A stretch of DNA of 55,124 bases from JBNJGB01 sp051747385 (GCA_051747385.1 JBNJGB010000041.1:1-55124), one strand, 5' to 3'; counted from the first letter of the stretch, positions 17,284 to 26,076 are shown. Notes: generated from the sequence alone by a model not told the origin. Numbers and translations: made by a program.

Positions 17284-18162
17284 TCAGCCGAGGAAGGAGG
17301 CGATGGACGTGTTGAGCAGCCGCTGGGTCACCTGGCTCACCGCCGTCAGGGTGGACTCGGCGGCGCGCAGGCGGGACACCTCGGCCACCAGGTCGATCTC
17401 CTCGGCCTCGCCCTTCTGGAGGCTGAGCTGAAGCCCCATGTCCTCGGCGAGGCTCGAGGTGTCCTCGATCTGGCTGATGCGGGAGCCCACGCCGGCGGCG
17501 TTCACGAGCACGGTCTCGACGGCGCCGTCCAGGCCCTCGGAGGCGTCCCGGATGGCGTCCTGGTCCTCGTTTTCCAGGGCGGTGATGAGGTCGCGGACGG
17601 CCCCGAACACCTCGTCGTCCGCGCCGAAGCTCTCGGCCGGCGTCACGGTCGACTCGATGAATACGCCGGGCGCGACCTCCACGCGTCGCGCGCCGCCGCC
17701 GCCGACCAGGTTGCCCTGGGCGTCGTAGGGGGCCTCGCCCTCGCGGGTGCCGCCGAAGACGTAGCGCCCGTCGTCCGTCCGGGTGTTGGCGAGGTTGACG
17801 AGCGCGGCGAGGTCCCCGCGCGCCTCCTGGGCGAAGGCCTGGAAGTCGGCGCTCGTGGGTGCGCCGCTGGCGGCCTGCAGCGCGAGGGCGTTCAGGTCGC
17901 CCAGGACGTCGCTCGAGCGGGTGAGGGCGGCGTCGGCCTGGTTCAGGTCCGCCGTCACCTGGTTGCGCACGTTGCCCATGGACTCCAGGCGGCCGAGCAT
18001 CCGGTCGAGGCGGACGATGCGCGCCGCCTTCACGGGGTCGTCCGACGGGGTGCTCACGGATCGGCCGGAGGCGATGCGCTGGCTGATCTCGAGGAAGTTC
18101 GAGTTCGCCTGCTGGTTGGCCTGCGTCACGAAGGAGCGGACCATGCTGTCGCTGACGCGCAA
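17284..18162 (-). CDS. flgL: Flagellar hook-associated protein 3 FlgL
   Basis: The product (292 aa) is HAP3, which joins the hook-HAP1 junction to the flagellin filament and is exported through the flagellar type III apparatus. The N terminus is typical (MRVSDSMV, then SNFLEISQRIASGRSVSTPSDDP) and the C-terminal helix is flagellin-like (LRAAESTLTAVSQVTQRLLN). The start is TTG at 18162 with AGGAGG 5 nt before it. It follows flgK by 17 nt, the usual order. Confidence 0.96.
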   Translation of the reverse strand: MRVSDSMVRSFVTQANQQANSNFLEISQRIASGRSVSTPSDDPVKAARIVRLDRMLGRLESMGNVRNQVTADLNQADAALTRSSDVLGDLNALALQAASGAPTSADFQAFAQEARGDLAALVNLANTRTDDGRYVFGGTREGEAPYDAQGNLVGGGGARRVEVAPGVFIESTVTPAESFGADDEVFGAVRDLITALENEDQDAIRDASEGLDGAVETVLVNAAGVGSRISQIEDTSSLAEDMGLQLSLQKGEAEEIDLVAEVSRLRAAESTLTAVSQVTQRLLNTSIASFLG

Positions 18163-18179
18163 GGGGGCCTCCTGGCTCG

Positions 18180-19562
18180 TTAGCCCAGCAGGGAGAGAAG
18201 GGTCTGGGTCATCTCGTCGGAGCGTTGGACGACCAGGCCCGCGGCCTCGAAGGCCTGGTTGGCCTGGGTCATCTTGATCAGCTCCTCGTCGGTGTTCACG
18301 CCGCTCTGGGACTCGATCAGGTTCTCCAGCTGGGTCGCCGAGGACTCCTCGATGGAGATCCCCGTCTCGGCCGAGTTCACGGCCTGGGCCTGGTCGAAGG
18401 TCAACGCCTCGAGCCCCCCGCGGACCGACAGCCCGCTGGGGAGCAGGCCCTCCTGCTCGGAGATGGCCTGGAGCGTCTCCAGGTTCGAGTTCCCGCCCGG
18501 CGCGTCCGTCGCGCTCCCGGCCGCGGCGATGTTTCCGGGCTGGCCGGCGACGTCCTCCGACAGGGCGAGGTTGGCGGCGGCGCCCTCGGCCGTGGGGGGC
18601 ACGTCGAAGAAGCTGTGCCCGTCCGTGCCGTCGAGGGCGAAGCCCGACTCGTGGGCGGCGTTGAAGGCGTTGGCGTAGTTGAAGGCCAGCTCGTCGAGGC
18701 GCTCGATGGACGACGCGAGGTCCTCGTTCTGCGCGGAGATGTGTCCGCCGAGCTGTCCGCCCACCGGCTTGAGGGTCGCCAGTTCCTCGCCGTTCGGCTT
18801 CACGACCACGACCTCGGTCTCCGCCGGCGGTGTGGAGCGGACCTCGAGCTTCGAGGCGAACTCGGCGGCCACGAGGGGCCGCCCGCCGGCGGTGAACAGG
18901 CGCACGGTGCCGTCCGTCTGCGGCACCACCTGCACGTCGACCTGGGAGCCGAGCTCCTGCACGATGGCGTCCCGCTGGTCGACGAGGGACCCGGCGTCCT
19001 GGCCGTTGTGCACCAGGCTGCGGATCTTCGAGTTGAGCTGGGCCACCTGCTGGGCCTTGAGGCTCACGTCGCTGGCGATGCCCTGCGCCTGCTCCAGGGA
19101 CGTGTCGAAGGCGCTCTGGAGCTGCTGTCGCGAGGAGGCCATCGTGCTGATGAAGGACTGGGCGGACCCGAGCACGGCCTGGCGCTCCGGGAGGCTCGAC
19201 GGGTTGGCGCTGAGCTCCGCCAGGGCGTTCTCGAACTCGGACAGGCTGCTGGAGACGCCGACCCCGTCCAGGTCGTTGAAGGCCTCCTGGGCGAGGGTCA
19301 TGGCGTCGAGCCGGCCCTGGTGGAACCCGAGCCGGCCGCTGGTCTCCACGAGGTTCCGGCGCAGGACGGCGGAGCGGATGGCCGTCGGATCCCCGACGAC
19401 GACGCCCTGGCCGGGGAAGGCGCCCGCGGACAGGTTCTGCACCCGCCGCGAGAAGCCGGGGGTGTTGGCGTTGGCGATGTTGAAGCTCGCCAGCTGGAGC
19501 AGGTTGCGGCTGGCGTTGAGGCCGCTCTGCCCGATACTCAGGATCTCGTGGAAGGACGCCAT
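18180..19562 (-). CDS. flgK: Flagellar hook-associated protein 1 FlgK
   Basis: The product (460 aa) is HAP1, the first junction protein on the distal hook. The N terminus has the rod/hook signature (LNASRNLLQLASFNIANANTPG) and the C terminus the matching coiled coil (GVNTDEELIKMTQANQAFEAAGLVVQ), which pair in the assembled structure. Length is in the normal range for compact FlgK. It sits 9 nt after flgN, the gene for its likely export chaperone, and 17 nt before flgL. Confidence 0.97.
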   Translation of the reverse strand: MASFHEILSIGQSGLNASRNLLQLASFNIANANTPGFSRRVQNLSAGAFPGQGVVVGDPTAIRSAVLRRNLVETSGRLGFHQGRLDAMTLAQEAFNDLDGVGVSSSLSEFENALAELSANPSSLPERQAVLGSAQSFISTMASSRQQLQSAFDTSLEQAQGIASDVSLKAQQVAQLNSKIRSLVHNGQDAGSLVDQRDAIVQELGSQVDVQVVPQTDGTVRLFTAGGRPLVAAEFASKLEVRSTPPAETEVVVVKPNGEELATLKPVGGQLGGHISAQNEDLASSIERLDELAFNYANAFNAAHESGFALDGTDGHSFFDVPPTAEGAAANLALSEDVAGQPGNIAAAGSATDAPGGNSNLETLQAISEQEGLLPSGLSVRGGLEALTFDQAQAVNSAETGISIEESSATQLENLIESQSGVNTDEELIKMTQANQAFEAAGLVVQRSDEMTQTLLSLLG

Positions 19563-19571
19563 GACGCTACC

Positions 19572-20096
19572 TCACGCGTTCCTGGAGACGGTTCCACCGG
19601 ACACCGGCTCCGGGCGACGCTTCCCCGACGCGTTGTACAGCCCCGCGGGCTCCGTCGCCGCCGCCGGATCCTCCGACCGGAGCAGCGCACCATAGGACCG
19701 GACCAGGCGCATCCCGCGCTCCGCGTGGACCAGGGTCATGGCCTGCAGCTCCCGCAGACTCGACGACAGCGCGCGTAGACACTCCGCGCGCGTCTCCACG
19801 GGCTCCCGCCGGGCGGGGGCGAGGTGCTCGCACAGGGCGCGCACCGTGAGCCCGTCGCCCTCCGCGGCGAGCCCCTCGTGGCGTGCGGTCTCCTCCAGGG
19901 TGGCCTGCACCGAGGCGGCGGAGGCCTCGAGCTGGGCCATCAGCGCGCGCTTCTCCTCCGTGCAGCCGGCCAGGGCCTGCGGCTCGAAGGCGATGAGGTG
20001 CTGCTGCTCCCGCTGCGCGATCTCCACCATCTGGCGGGTCAGGGCGATGTGCCCGTCCAGCGCGTCGGCGAGGGCCTGGAGCGGTTCCGCGTTCAT
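19572..20096 (-). CDS. flgN: FlgN-family export chaperone
   Basis: The product (174 aa from ATG 20096; GTG 20105 would add three residues) is almost wholly alpha-helical, with the FlgN pattern: an early helix (LQALADALDGHIALTRQMVE), then QREQQHLIAF and EEKRALMAQLEA. FlgN chaperones FlgK and FlgL for export. Its start region overlaps or abuts the flgM stop (20098), and flgK follows, so flgM-flgN-flgK-flgL are translated together. Family assignment rests on helix pattern and context. Confidence 0.85.
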   Translation of the reverse strand: MNAEPLQALADALDGHIALTRQMVEIAQREQQHLIAFEPQALAGCTEEKRALMAQLEASAASVQATLEETARHEGLAAEGDGLTVRALCEHLAPARREPVETRAECLRALSSSLRELQAMTLVHAERGMRLVRSYGALLRSEDPAAATEPAGLYNASGKRRPEPVSGGTVSRNA

Positions 20097-20097
20097 G

Positions 20098-20400
20098 TCA
20101 CTCACCCAGCGCGTCGCCGACGAGCCGGTCGGCGAGGGCCTGCGGGTCCACCTCGAAGCGTCCCTCGGTGACGGCGGCTCTCAGCTCGGCTACCTGCTGC
20201 CGGTCCGCCCGCTGGATCTCGCCGAGGGCGACCTCCATGAGGCGGCGGGCGTGCTCGACGCTGTCGGCCACGTTCGTGGGGGACGACTGGTCGCGGGCCT
20301 GGGCCGAGGTGACGTCCGCGACGCGGCTGGTGCGCTGGACGCGGGCGCCGGTCTCCTGCGGGGGAACCGCGTTGTCGATGGGGCGTGTGGGGTCCACCAT
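20098..20400 (-). CDS. flgM: Anti-sigma-28 factor FlgM
   Basis: The product (100 aa) has a disordered polar N-terminal half and a helical C-terminal half (VADSVEHARRLMEVALGEIQ, VAELRAAVTEGRFEVDPQALADRL) matching the sigma-28 binding part of FlgM. It holds FliA inactive until the hook is complete and FlgM is exported. Its target FliA is encoded in this window at 27962. Start ATG 20400. The 68-nt gap upstream shows no clear promoter. Confidence 0.92.
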   Translation of the reverse strand: MVDPTRPIDNAVPPQETGARVQRTSRVADVTSAQARDQSSPTNVADSVEHARRLMEVALGEIQRADRQQVAELRAAVTEGRFEVDPQALADRLVGDALGE

Positions 20401-20468
20401 GGTTCTGTCCTGTGTCTGCGACCGTCAGAGGTCTGCATTCGTATCAACGTTCGGAGCGGGCCAGGACT

Positions 20469-20984
20469 TTAGTCGCCTCCGTCACCCTCCGGCTCGATCC
20501 CTTCGAGGAGGAGGCGCCGAAGCTCGATCTCGGCCCCCGGGCTGTCGAGCCACCGGTCCTCCTGCGGGGGCAGGGTACTCGCCAGCGGGGCGCGCGCGGG
20601 ACTTGATTCTCCCCCGAGGGTATCAGGTTCCGGGAGTCTGGCCCGAAAGGACGGTCGCGTAGGCGTCGTCCCCGGCTCGGAGTCGGGCTCGGCGCCCGTG
20701 GCCCCCGCGAACAGGTCGTCCAGGCCCAGGGCGTCGCCCCGCGCCAGGTGGTCGGCCAGGGCCTGCTCGATGAGGTGGTCGTACATCTGCCCGCCGGGGC
20801 CGGACGCCAGGAGCCCCGAGTCGGGCACGGTCTTGCGCATGGCGGTCACGAGCCGCTTCAGGAGCAGGGACTCGAACCCGTCCGTGACCGCCCGCGCGCC
20901 GCCCTGTCGGTCGCGCTGCCGGGCCTCGAGGGACGGGTCCAGGCCCCGCGGGATCTGCCCCGCTCCCACCGGATCCCGGATCAT
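20469..20984 (-). CDS. flgJ: Rod-binding FlgJ-like protein without muramidase domain
   Basis: The product (171 aa) matches the N-terminal rod-binding (capping) domain of FlgJ: FESLLLKRLVTAMRKTVPDSG and MYDHLIEQALADHLARG at residues about 37-90. The long C-terminal half is Pro/Glu-rich and lacks the C-terminal peptidoglycan hydrolase domain of enterobacterial FlgJ. A separate enzyme must therefore open the wall for the rod; the MepA-like protein at 27207 is a candidate. Its ATG overlaps the flgI stop (TGATG). Confidence 0.9.
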   Translation of the reverse strand: MIRDPVGAGQIPRGLDPSLEARQRDRQGGARAVTDGFESLLLKRLVTAMRKTVPDSGLLASGPGGQMYDHLIEQALADHLARGDALGLDDLFAGATGAEPDSEPGTTPTRPSFRARLPEPDTLGGESSPARAPLASTLPPQEDRWLDSPGAEIELRRLLLEGIEPEGDGGD

Positions 20985-22126
20985 CAGATGACCTCCAGCT
21001 CCGCGTGGAGGGCGCCGGCGGCGTGGATGGCCTGGAGGATGTCCACGAGGTCTCGCGGCCGGGCGCCGAGGGCGTTGAGCCCCTGGACGACGTCCTCCAG
21101 GGTGGCGCCGCGCGGCACGACGCGCAGGGCGTCCTGCTCCTCCGTGGCCTCCACCCGGGACTCGGGCGTCACGACCGTCTCGCCGCCGGCCAGGGGTTGG
21201 GGCTGGGCGACGCGCGCGGCCTCCTCGACGCGCACCGTCAGCGGCCCGTGGGCCACCGCCACCGGGTCGATGCGGACGAAGCGGCCCACGACGACGGTCC
21301 CGGTGCGCCCGTTGATGACGACGCGGGCCGGGTTGTCGGGCTGGACCTCCAGGGCCTCCACCTCGGCGATGAAGACGGGGACCCGGTCCCGTCGCCCCTC
21401 GGGCACCTGGACCTCGATCACGCCGGCGTCCGCGGGCTGCGCCATGTCGGTCGTGCCGCCCAGATCACCGGACGCCTCGTTCACGGCCGTGGCGATCTCG
21501 CGGGCGGTCCCGAAGTCGGGCCGATCGAGCTGGATCCGCAGCACGCCCCCCGCGGCCAGATCGACCGGGACGGCGCGCTCGACCGTTCCGCCGGAGGGGA
21601 TGCGCCCCACGTTCAGGTGTCCCTTCCGGAGGCTCGACCCGGACAGCCCGCGCGCCCCGAAGCCGCCGATCTGGAGCGGCCCCTGGGCCATGGCGTAGGT
21701 CTCCCCGTCCACGCCGTCGAGCGGCGTCATGAGCAGGGTCCCGCCCTGCAGGCTCCGGGCGTCGCCGATGGCGCTCACCACCACGTCGATGGGGGTGCCG
21801 GGCCGGGCGAGGGACGGGAGCTCGGCCGTGACCATGACGGCGGCGACGTTGCGCAGGCGAAGCTCGCGCGCGTCGATGCGGACCCCCATCCGCGAGAGCA
21901 TGGCGGACAGGGACTGCTGGGTGAAGATGGAGCGCTCGGTGTCGCCCGTGCGCTCGAGCCCCACGACCAGGCCGTAGCCCACGAGCTGGTTCGGCCGGAC
22001 GCCCTGGACGCGCGCCACGTCCTTGATGCGGGCGGCGCGGGCGGCCGACGGGAGCGCCAGGACGACGAGGGCCGCCAGGGCGAGAGCCCCGCCGAGGCGC
22101 CGGAGGGTGGTGGCCGACGTGTTCAT
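20984..22126 (-). CDS. flgI: Flagellar P-ring protein FlgI
   Basis: The product (380 aa) has a Sec signal peptide ending ALPSAARAA and the FlgI signature (IKDVARVQGVRPNQLVGYGLVVGLERTGD, LRNVAAVMVTAELP). FlgI assembles into the periplasmic P ring around the rod. It overlaps flgA (ATGA) and flgJ (TGATG), so translation is coupled through flgA-flgI-flgJ. Confidence 0.97.
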   Translation of the reverse strand: MNTSATTLRRLGGALALAALVVLALPSAARAARIKDVARVQGVRPNQLVGYGLVVGLERTGDTERSIFTQQSLSAMLSRMGVRIDARELRLRNVAAVMVTAELPSLARPGTPIDVVVSAIGDARSLQGGTLLMTPLDGVDGETYAMAQGPLQIGGFGARGLSGSSLRKGHLNVGRIPSGGTVERAVPVDLAAGGVLRIQLDRPDFGTAREIATAVNEASGDLGGTTDMAQPADAGVIEVQVPEGRRDRVPVFIAEVEALEVQPDNPARVVINGRTGTVVVGRFVRIDPVAVAHGPLTVRVEEAARVAQPQPLAGGETVVTPESRVEATEEQDALRVVPRGATLEDVVQGLNALGARPRDLVDILQAIHAAGALHAELEVI

Positions 22127-22821
22127 CCTCGCACCTCCACCTCGTGGGCGCTCCGGACGGTGCCGTGGACGACCCGGCCGGTGGCCTCCACCTCGACGCG
22201 GACCCGGTCGCCGACGCCTCCGGACTGGAGCGCGCGGCCGGACGTCTCGATGACGACGCCGCTCCGCCGGACCACGACGTCCACGGCGTCCCCGCGGGAC
22301 AGCACGCGGGGGCTGCGGAGCCAGCGCTGCGACAGGGGCTGGTCGGCGCGGACGGCCCGCCGGGCCACGCGACCCACGGCCAGGTCGGCCTCGGACAGGC
22401 CGTCGCGGGAGCGCTCGCGAAGCTCGACGGTGACGTCGCCGGTCTCCAGGACGTGGCCGCGGGGGAGGTCCCGGGTGGCGACCACGGTGGGGACCTTCAC
22501 CTCGATCCGCGCGCTGGCCCAGGTCCAGGCTTCCTCGCCGTCGGCGGTCTCGACGTGGACGCGGGCGGTCACGAGGCCGAACGCCTCCTCGCCGGGGGGA
22601 AGCTCGACGCGGTCTATGCGCCGGGCGTCCCGGACCAGGTCCCGGTCGGCGGGGCGGGCGTCCCGGACGCTCAGGGTGGCGTCCTCGGGGAGGTCGCCGT
22701 GCTCCGTCGCCGCGTCGCGGAAGGCGTCGCGCAGGTCGTCCTCGGACCCGGACCCGGCGCGGGCGGCGACGGGCAGGGCGAGGAGCGCCGCGAGGAGCAG
22801 CGTGGACAGGGTGCGGGTCAT
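22123..22821 (-). CDS. flgA: P-ring assembly chaperone FlgA
   Basis: The product (232 aa) has a signal peptide (LLLAALLALPVAARAG) and a C-terminal SAF domain: VVATRDLPRGHVLETGDVTV, then VGRVARRAVRADQPLSQRWL and RGDAVDVVVRRSGVVIETSG. FlgA is the periplasmic chaperone for FlgI, encoded next with a 4-nt ATGA overlap. It follows flgG by 13 nt. Confidence 0.95.
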   Translation of the reverse strand: MTRTLSTLLLAALLALPVAARAGSGSEDDLRDAFRDAATEHGDLPEDATLSVRDARPADRDLVRDARRIDRVELPPGEEAFGLVTARVHVETADGEEAWTWASARIEVKVPTVVATRDLPRGHVLETGDVTVELRERSRDGLSEADLAVGRVARRAVRADQPLSQRWLRSPRVLSRGDAVDVVVRRSGVVIETSGRALQSGGVGDRVRVEVEATGRVVHGTVRSAHEVEVRG

Positions 22822-22834
22822 CGAGCCTCCTGCG

Positions 22835-23626
22835 CTATCGGAGTGCGGCGGTCTGCTGGAGCATCTCGTCGGCGGCGCGGACGACCCGCGAGTTGATCTC
22901 GTAGGCTCGCTGGGCCGAGATGAGGTCGATCATCTCCTGGACGACCTCCACGTTCGACGACTCGAGCGCGCCCTGGGTCACCGTGCCGAGGCCCTCCTCG
23001 CCGGGCATCCCGTGGAATGGGATGCCGGACGCCTCGGTCTCCTCGTAGAGGTTGTGCCCCAGGCTCTTGAGACCCGCCGGGTTCACGAAGCGGCTCAGCT
23101 CGAGCTGGCCCACCTCCATGGGGAGGGTCTCCTCGGGGAGCATGACCTTCATGGTGCCGTCGCGCTCGACGATGAGCTGCGTGGTCTCCGGCGGCACGAC
23201 GACGGGCGGGTCCAGCGGGCGCCCCTCGGCGTTCACCACCTGGCCGTCGGCGTCGATCTTGAGCTGGCCGTCGCGGGTGTAGGCGTAGGTGCCGTCCGGG
23301 CGCTGCACGCGCAGGAAGCCCTCGCCCTCGATGGCGACGTCCAGGTCGTTGCCGGTCTGCTTGAAGCTGCCGGTGGTGAAGACCTTCGTCGTGGCGATGG
23401 GTCGCGTCCCCTGGCCGACCTCGAGGGGCGCCGGGGCGCCCTCGGCCTCCGCCACCTCGCTTCGGCGGGCGGCGCGGACCTCTTGATAGAAGAGATCCTG
23501 GAACTCGGCGCGGCCCTTCTTGAAGCCCACCGTGTTCACGTTCGAGATGTTGTTCGCGATGACGTCGATGTGGAGCTGCTGGGCCTCCATCCCCGTCGCC
23601 GCGGTCTTCAGGCTGCGGATCATCAT
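22835..23626 (-). CDS. flgG: Distal rod protein FlgG
   Basis: The product (263 aa) has the rod signature at its N terminus (MMIRSLKTAATGMEAQQLHI, then IANNISNVNTVGFKK) and the C-terminal partner helix (QGALESSNVEVVQEMIDLIS, QRAYEINSRVVRAADEML). The internal extension FQDLFYQEVRAA at about residue 45 distinguishes FlgG from FlgE. It forms the distal rod crossed by the P and L rings. It lies 19 nt after flgF. Confidence 0.97.
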   Translation of the reverse strand: MMIRSLKTAATGMEAQQLHIDVIANNISNVNTVGFKKGRAEFQDLFYQEVRAARRSEVAEAEGAPAPLEVGQGTRPIATTKVFTTGSFKQTGNDLDVAIEGEGFLRVQRPDGTYAYTRDGQLKIDADGQVVNAEGRPLDPPVVVPPETTQLIVERDGTMKVMLPEETLPMEVGQLELSRFVNPAGLKSLGHNLYEETEASGIPFHGMPGEEGLGTVTQGALESSNVEVVQEMIDLISAQRAYEINSRVVRAADEMLQQTAALR

Positions 23627-23645
23627 GGGTGCGTCTCCTCCGCGA

Positions 23646-24377
23646 TCAGCCCGGGAGCTGGGTCGCCGTCTGGTCCATCTCCCGATACGTCGTCATGACC
23701 TGGTGCAGGGCCTCGTAGGTCCGCTGGAGCTCGACCATGTCGGTCATGGCCCCGACGGCGTCCACGTTGGACTCCTCGACCCAACCCTGGAGCACCGTGA
23801 AGTCGGGCTGCCCGGCCAGGTCCTGCTCGCCCGGCTCGGGCGGGACGAACAGGCCCGCCTCGTCCTTGTCCAGGACGCCGTCCAGGTTCACCCGCCGGAG
23901 GCCCAGGTCGGCCACCTGGAGCTCCCCGGAGCGGACCCGCCCCGCCTCGTTGATCTCGGGCGCGCGGTCCGGCGGCAGGTGGATGCGCTTGCCCTTGTTG
24001 TTCAGGACCGGATTGCCCGTGAGGGTCCGGAGCATCCCGTCCCGCCCGATCATCATGCGTCCGTTCCGGGTGAGGCGCTCCCCGCGCGGCGTCTCCACCC
24101 GCAGGAAGGCCGCGCCGCTGATGGCGACGTCGAGCGGGTTGTTCGTGCGGGTCATGGGCCCGGACTCGAGCCGGGCGTTCGTGGGCCGGGTCTGGACGAA
24201 GTCCTTGTCGTCGTCGGGCGGCCGGGGGCCGCGCTCGTCAGCCTGCACGGACCGGAAGGTCACCTGGTCCCGCTTGAACCCCGTCGCGTCGGCATGCGCC
24301 AGGTTGTTGGCGACCACCCGCATCTCCTGCAGGCGCGACATCGTCCCCGACGCGGCGACGTAGATTCCGTTGGCCAT
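23646..24377 (-). CDS. flgF: Proximal rod protein FlgF
   Basis: The product (243 aa) starts at ATG 24377 after an AGGAGAGAGG ribosome site. It has the rod signature ASGTMSRLQEMRVVANNLAHADATGFK and the C-terminal helix QGWVEESNVDAVGAMTDMVELQRTYEALHQVM. It is shorter than FlgG, lacks the FQDLFYQ insert and is its paralogue. A consensus sigma-54 promoter lies about 45-60 nt upstream, making this the first gene of the flgF-flgL unit. Confidence 0.95.
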   Translation of the reverse strand: MANGIYVAASGTMSRLQEMRVVANNLAHADATGFKRDQVTFRSVQADERGPRPPDDDKDFVQTRPTNARLESGPMTRTNNPLDVAISGAAFLRVETPRGERLTRNGRMMIGRDGMLRTLTGNPVLNNKGKRIHLPPDRAPEINEAGRVRSGELQVADLGLRRVNLDGVLDKDEAGLFVPPEPGEQDLAGQPDFTVLQGWVEESNVDAVGAMTDMVELQRTYEALHQVMTTYREMDQTATQLPG

Positions 24378-24419
24378 GACCTCTCTCCTGTCCGGCGATT
24401 CCGGTCCGTCGCCGTAAAG

Positions 24420-24436
24420 AGCAACCGGCGTGCCAG
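24420..24436 (-). promoter_or_regulatory. Sigma-54 promoter for flgF operon
   Basis: The minus strand reads CTGGCACGCCGGTTGCT, a full match to the YTGGCACGnnnnTTGCW consensus with -24 GG and -12 GC correctly spaced. The transcript would start about 30 nt before the flgF ATG. It implies RpoN and an FlrC/FleR-type activator encoded elsewhere. Confidence 0.92.
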
Positions 24437-24525
24437 CGGTGGGCCGTGTGTTTTCAGCGGGTTGCGTGGCCCGTCGCCCGGCACCCGGCAAGGGGTGCCC
24501 GGCAAGATCTGCCCAGCCCGAGGCT

Positions 24526-24809
24526 CACCGAGGTCGCCGGTCGAACAGACACATCTCGGCCGGACCGGAGGGCTCGCGCCAAGGCGCCAAGCCGCAAAGG
24601 CACGAAGAACACGGGGANNNNNNNNNNNNNNNNNNNNNNNNNNNNNNNNNNNNNNNNNNNNNNNNNNNNNNNNNNNNNNNNNNNNNNNNNNNNNNNNNNN
24701 NNNNNNNNNNNNNNNNNCACCGAGGTCGCCGGTCGAACAGACACATCTCGGCCGGACCGGAGGGCTCGCGCCAAGGCGCCAAGCCGCAAAGGCACGAAGA
24801 ACACGGGGA
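24526..24809. repeat. Duplicated CGCCAAGG element flanking an N gap
   Basis: The 92 bases at 24526-24617 and at 24718-24809 are identical and flank the 100-N gap. The element carries GGCTCGCGCCAAGGCGCCAA, then GCCGCAAAGGC, and a GATGCAGTA...GCCGTCC tail at 24810-24840, like the copies at 26840-26935 and 1890-1976. Because the left contig ends and the right contig begins with the same 92 bases, the duplication may be an unmerged contig overlap. No gene is seen in 24437-24916. Confidence 0.85.
24618..24717. other. Assembly gap (100 N)
   Basis: Exactly 100 N between two identical 92-base ends, which suggests the real gap length is zero or negative. Confidence 0.99.
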
Positions 24810-24860
24810 GGATGCAGTAGGACTGCCGTCCCCGGCGGTCGGAGTCGGACCGAAAAATGT

Positions 24861-24918
24861 GAAGTGAGTAGGCTTGACCCCAACCTGTCGAAGTGAGTAG
24901 GCTTGACCCCAGCCTGTC
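24861..24918. repeat. 29-bp direct repeat, REP-like GGGGTCAAG family
   Basis: Two adjacent 29-bp copies (24861-24889 and 24890-24918) with one mismatch. The minus strand reads GGGGTCAAGCCTACTCACTT, which matches the arms of the inverted-repeat element at 52277-52462 apart from two bases. The second copy touches the stop codon of the FliJ-like gene. Confidence 0.85.
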
Positions 24919-25372
24919 AGGCCAACTCGTCGGCCACCCGGTTGGATCGCACGGTCTCCTCTAGCTCCGTCTGGGCCTTGTCGGACAGCTCCGTGCGGCG
25001 GGCGGTGCGGACGTACTCGGCGATGCGGGTCGCCGCCATCTCGCGGTGGGCGGCCTGGAGGGAGGCGCCCTCCCGGCGGCTCAGCTCGCGGCGCTCGGCG
25101 GTCAGGATCCGATCGACGGTGCCCAGGGTCCGGCTTCGACCGGTCCGGGCCGCGTCCACGAGCTGGACCACGGCGGCCGGCACGGAGCGCCCGGGGGCCA
25201 GCAGCACCTCCTCGGCCTGCCGGTGTCGGGCCTCCAGCTCCGCGCGCTGGGACTCCCGCTGCCGGATCGTGCGGCGCGCGGCGGCCTCCGCGTGGCGGGC
25301 GCGGTGGCGCCTCACCTCGGCCATCCGGGCCAGGACGTCGGTGATGCGGGCGGCGGCGGCGTCGGTCCTCAC
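24917..25372 (-). CDS. FliJ-like coiled-coil protein
   Basis: The product (151 aa) starts at GTG 25372, 6 nt after the flgH stop, with GGAGAAG in front. It is a highly charged coiled coil (MAEVRRHRARHAEAAARRTI, QRAELEARHRQAEEVLLA, ELEETVRSNRVADELA) with no membrane segment. Length and pattern match FliJ, the soluble stalk-like component of the flagellar export ATPase complex, but coiled coils are easily over-called. It is co-transcribed with flgH. The REP-like 29-bp repeat ends on its stop codon, so the C terminus may have been altered. Confidence 0.5.
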   Translation of the reverse strand: MRTDAAAARITDVLARMAEVRRHRARHAEAAARRTIRQRESQRAELEARHRQAEEVLLAPGRSVPAAVVQLVDAARTGRSRTLGTVDRILTAERRELSRREGASLQAAHREMAATRIAEYVRTARRTELSDKAQTELEETVRSNRVADELA

Positions 25373-25380
25373 GTCTTCTC

Positions 25381-26076
25381 CTAGAAGGGACGGATGTAGT
25401 CGAGGCCGCGCTGGAGCCACGGCGGGTTCTGCTTCTCGCTGACCACGCCGCGGCCGGTGAACTCGATCTCCGCGTCCGCGATGACCGACGAGGGCACGCT
25501 GTTGTCCCGCTGGATGTCCACGGGGCGCACGACGCCGCTGATGTAGAAGTGGTGCTCCTCGTTGTTCACCAGCACGACCCGGTGCCCCTCGATGAAGAGG
25601 TTCCCGCTGGGCAGGACGCGGCGGACGATGGCGGGGACGGTCGCCTCCAGGTTCTCGGACCGGCTGGTCTCTCCGGAGCCGCGGAAGGAGGTGCCGCTCC
25701 CCAGGTCCATGACCTTGCCGTCGTCCATGACGTTCTGGAGCTTGTCCAGCAGGCCCAGGAAGGCGCTGATCTCCATATTGGTCTCGGAGTCGCGCCCCAG
25801 CTCCGTGCTGGCGCCGCGCTTGGCGTCGGCCTTCTCGCGGACGCGGACGGTCACGATGTCGCCCTTCCGCATGGCGCGGTGGTCGGCGAAGAGATAGCTG
25901 CCCTGGTGGCGCGCGCTGAACAGGGAGCCCTCGCTCGCAGAGGCGCCGGCGCCCTCCAGCTCGACGGGGCTCACGTACTCGCGCTGCTTGACCTCGTACT
26001 CCTTGATGTGGTCGACGCGGCAGCCGGACGCGGCGACGACCGCGATCAGGGCCAGCGGGACGAGGCATCTGGGCAT
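25381..26076 (-). CDS. flgH: Flagellar L-ring lipoprotein FlgH
   Basis: The product (231 aa) starts at ATG 26076 with AGGAGG 7 nt upstream. The signal peptide ends VVAASGC, the lipobox expected for FlgH, which forms the outer-membrane L ring. Family sequences include LFADHRAMRKGDIVTVRVRE, NLEATVPAIVRRVLPSGNLFIEGHR and the C-terminal SEKQNPPWLQRGLDYIRPF. It is encoded upstream of flgF rather than between flgA and flgI, with its own sigma-54-like promoter. Confidence 0.96.
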   Translation of the reverse strand: MPRCLVPLALIAVVAASGCRVDHIKEYEVKQREYVSPVELEGAGASASEGSLFSARHQGSYLFADHRAMRKGDIVTVRVREKADAKRGASTELGRDSETNMEISAFLGLLDKLQNVMDDGKVMDLGSGTSFRGSGETSRSENLEATVPAIVRRVLPSGNLFIEGHRVVLVNNEEHHFYISGVVRPVDIQRDNSVPSSVIADAEIEFTGRGVVSEKQNPPWLQRGLDYIRPF

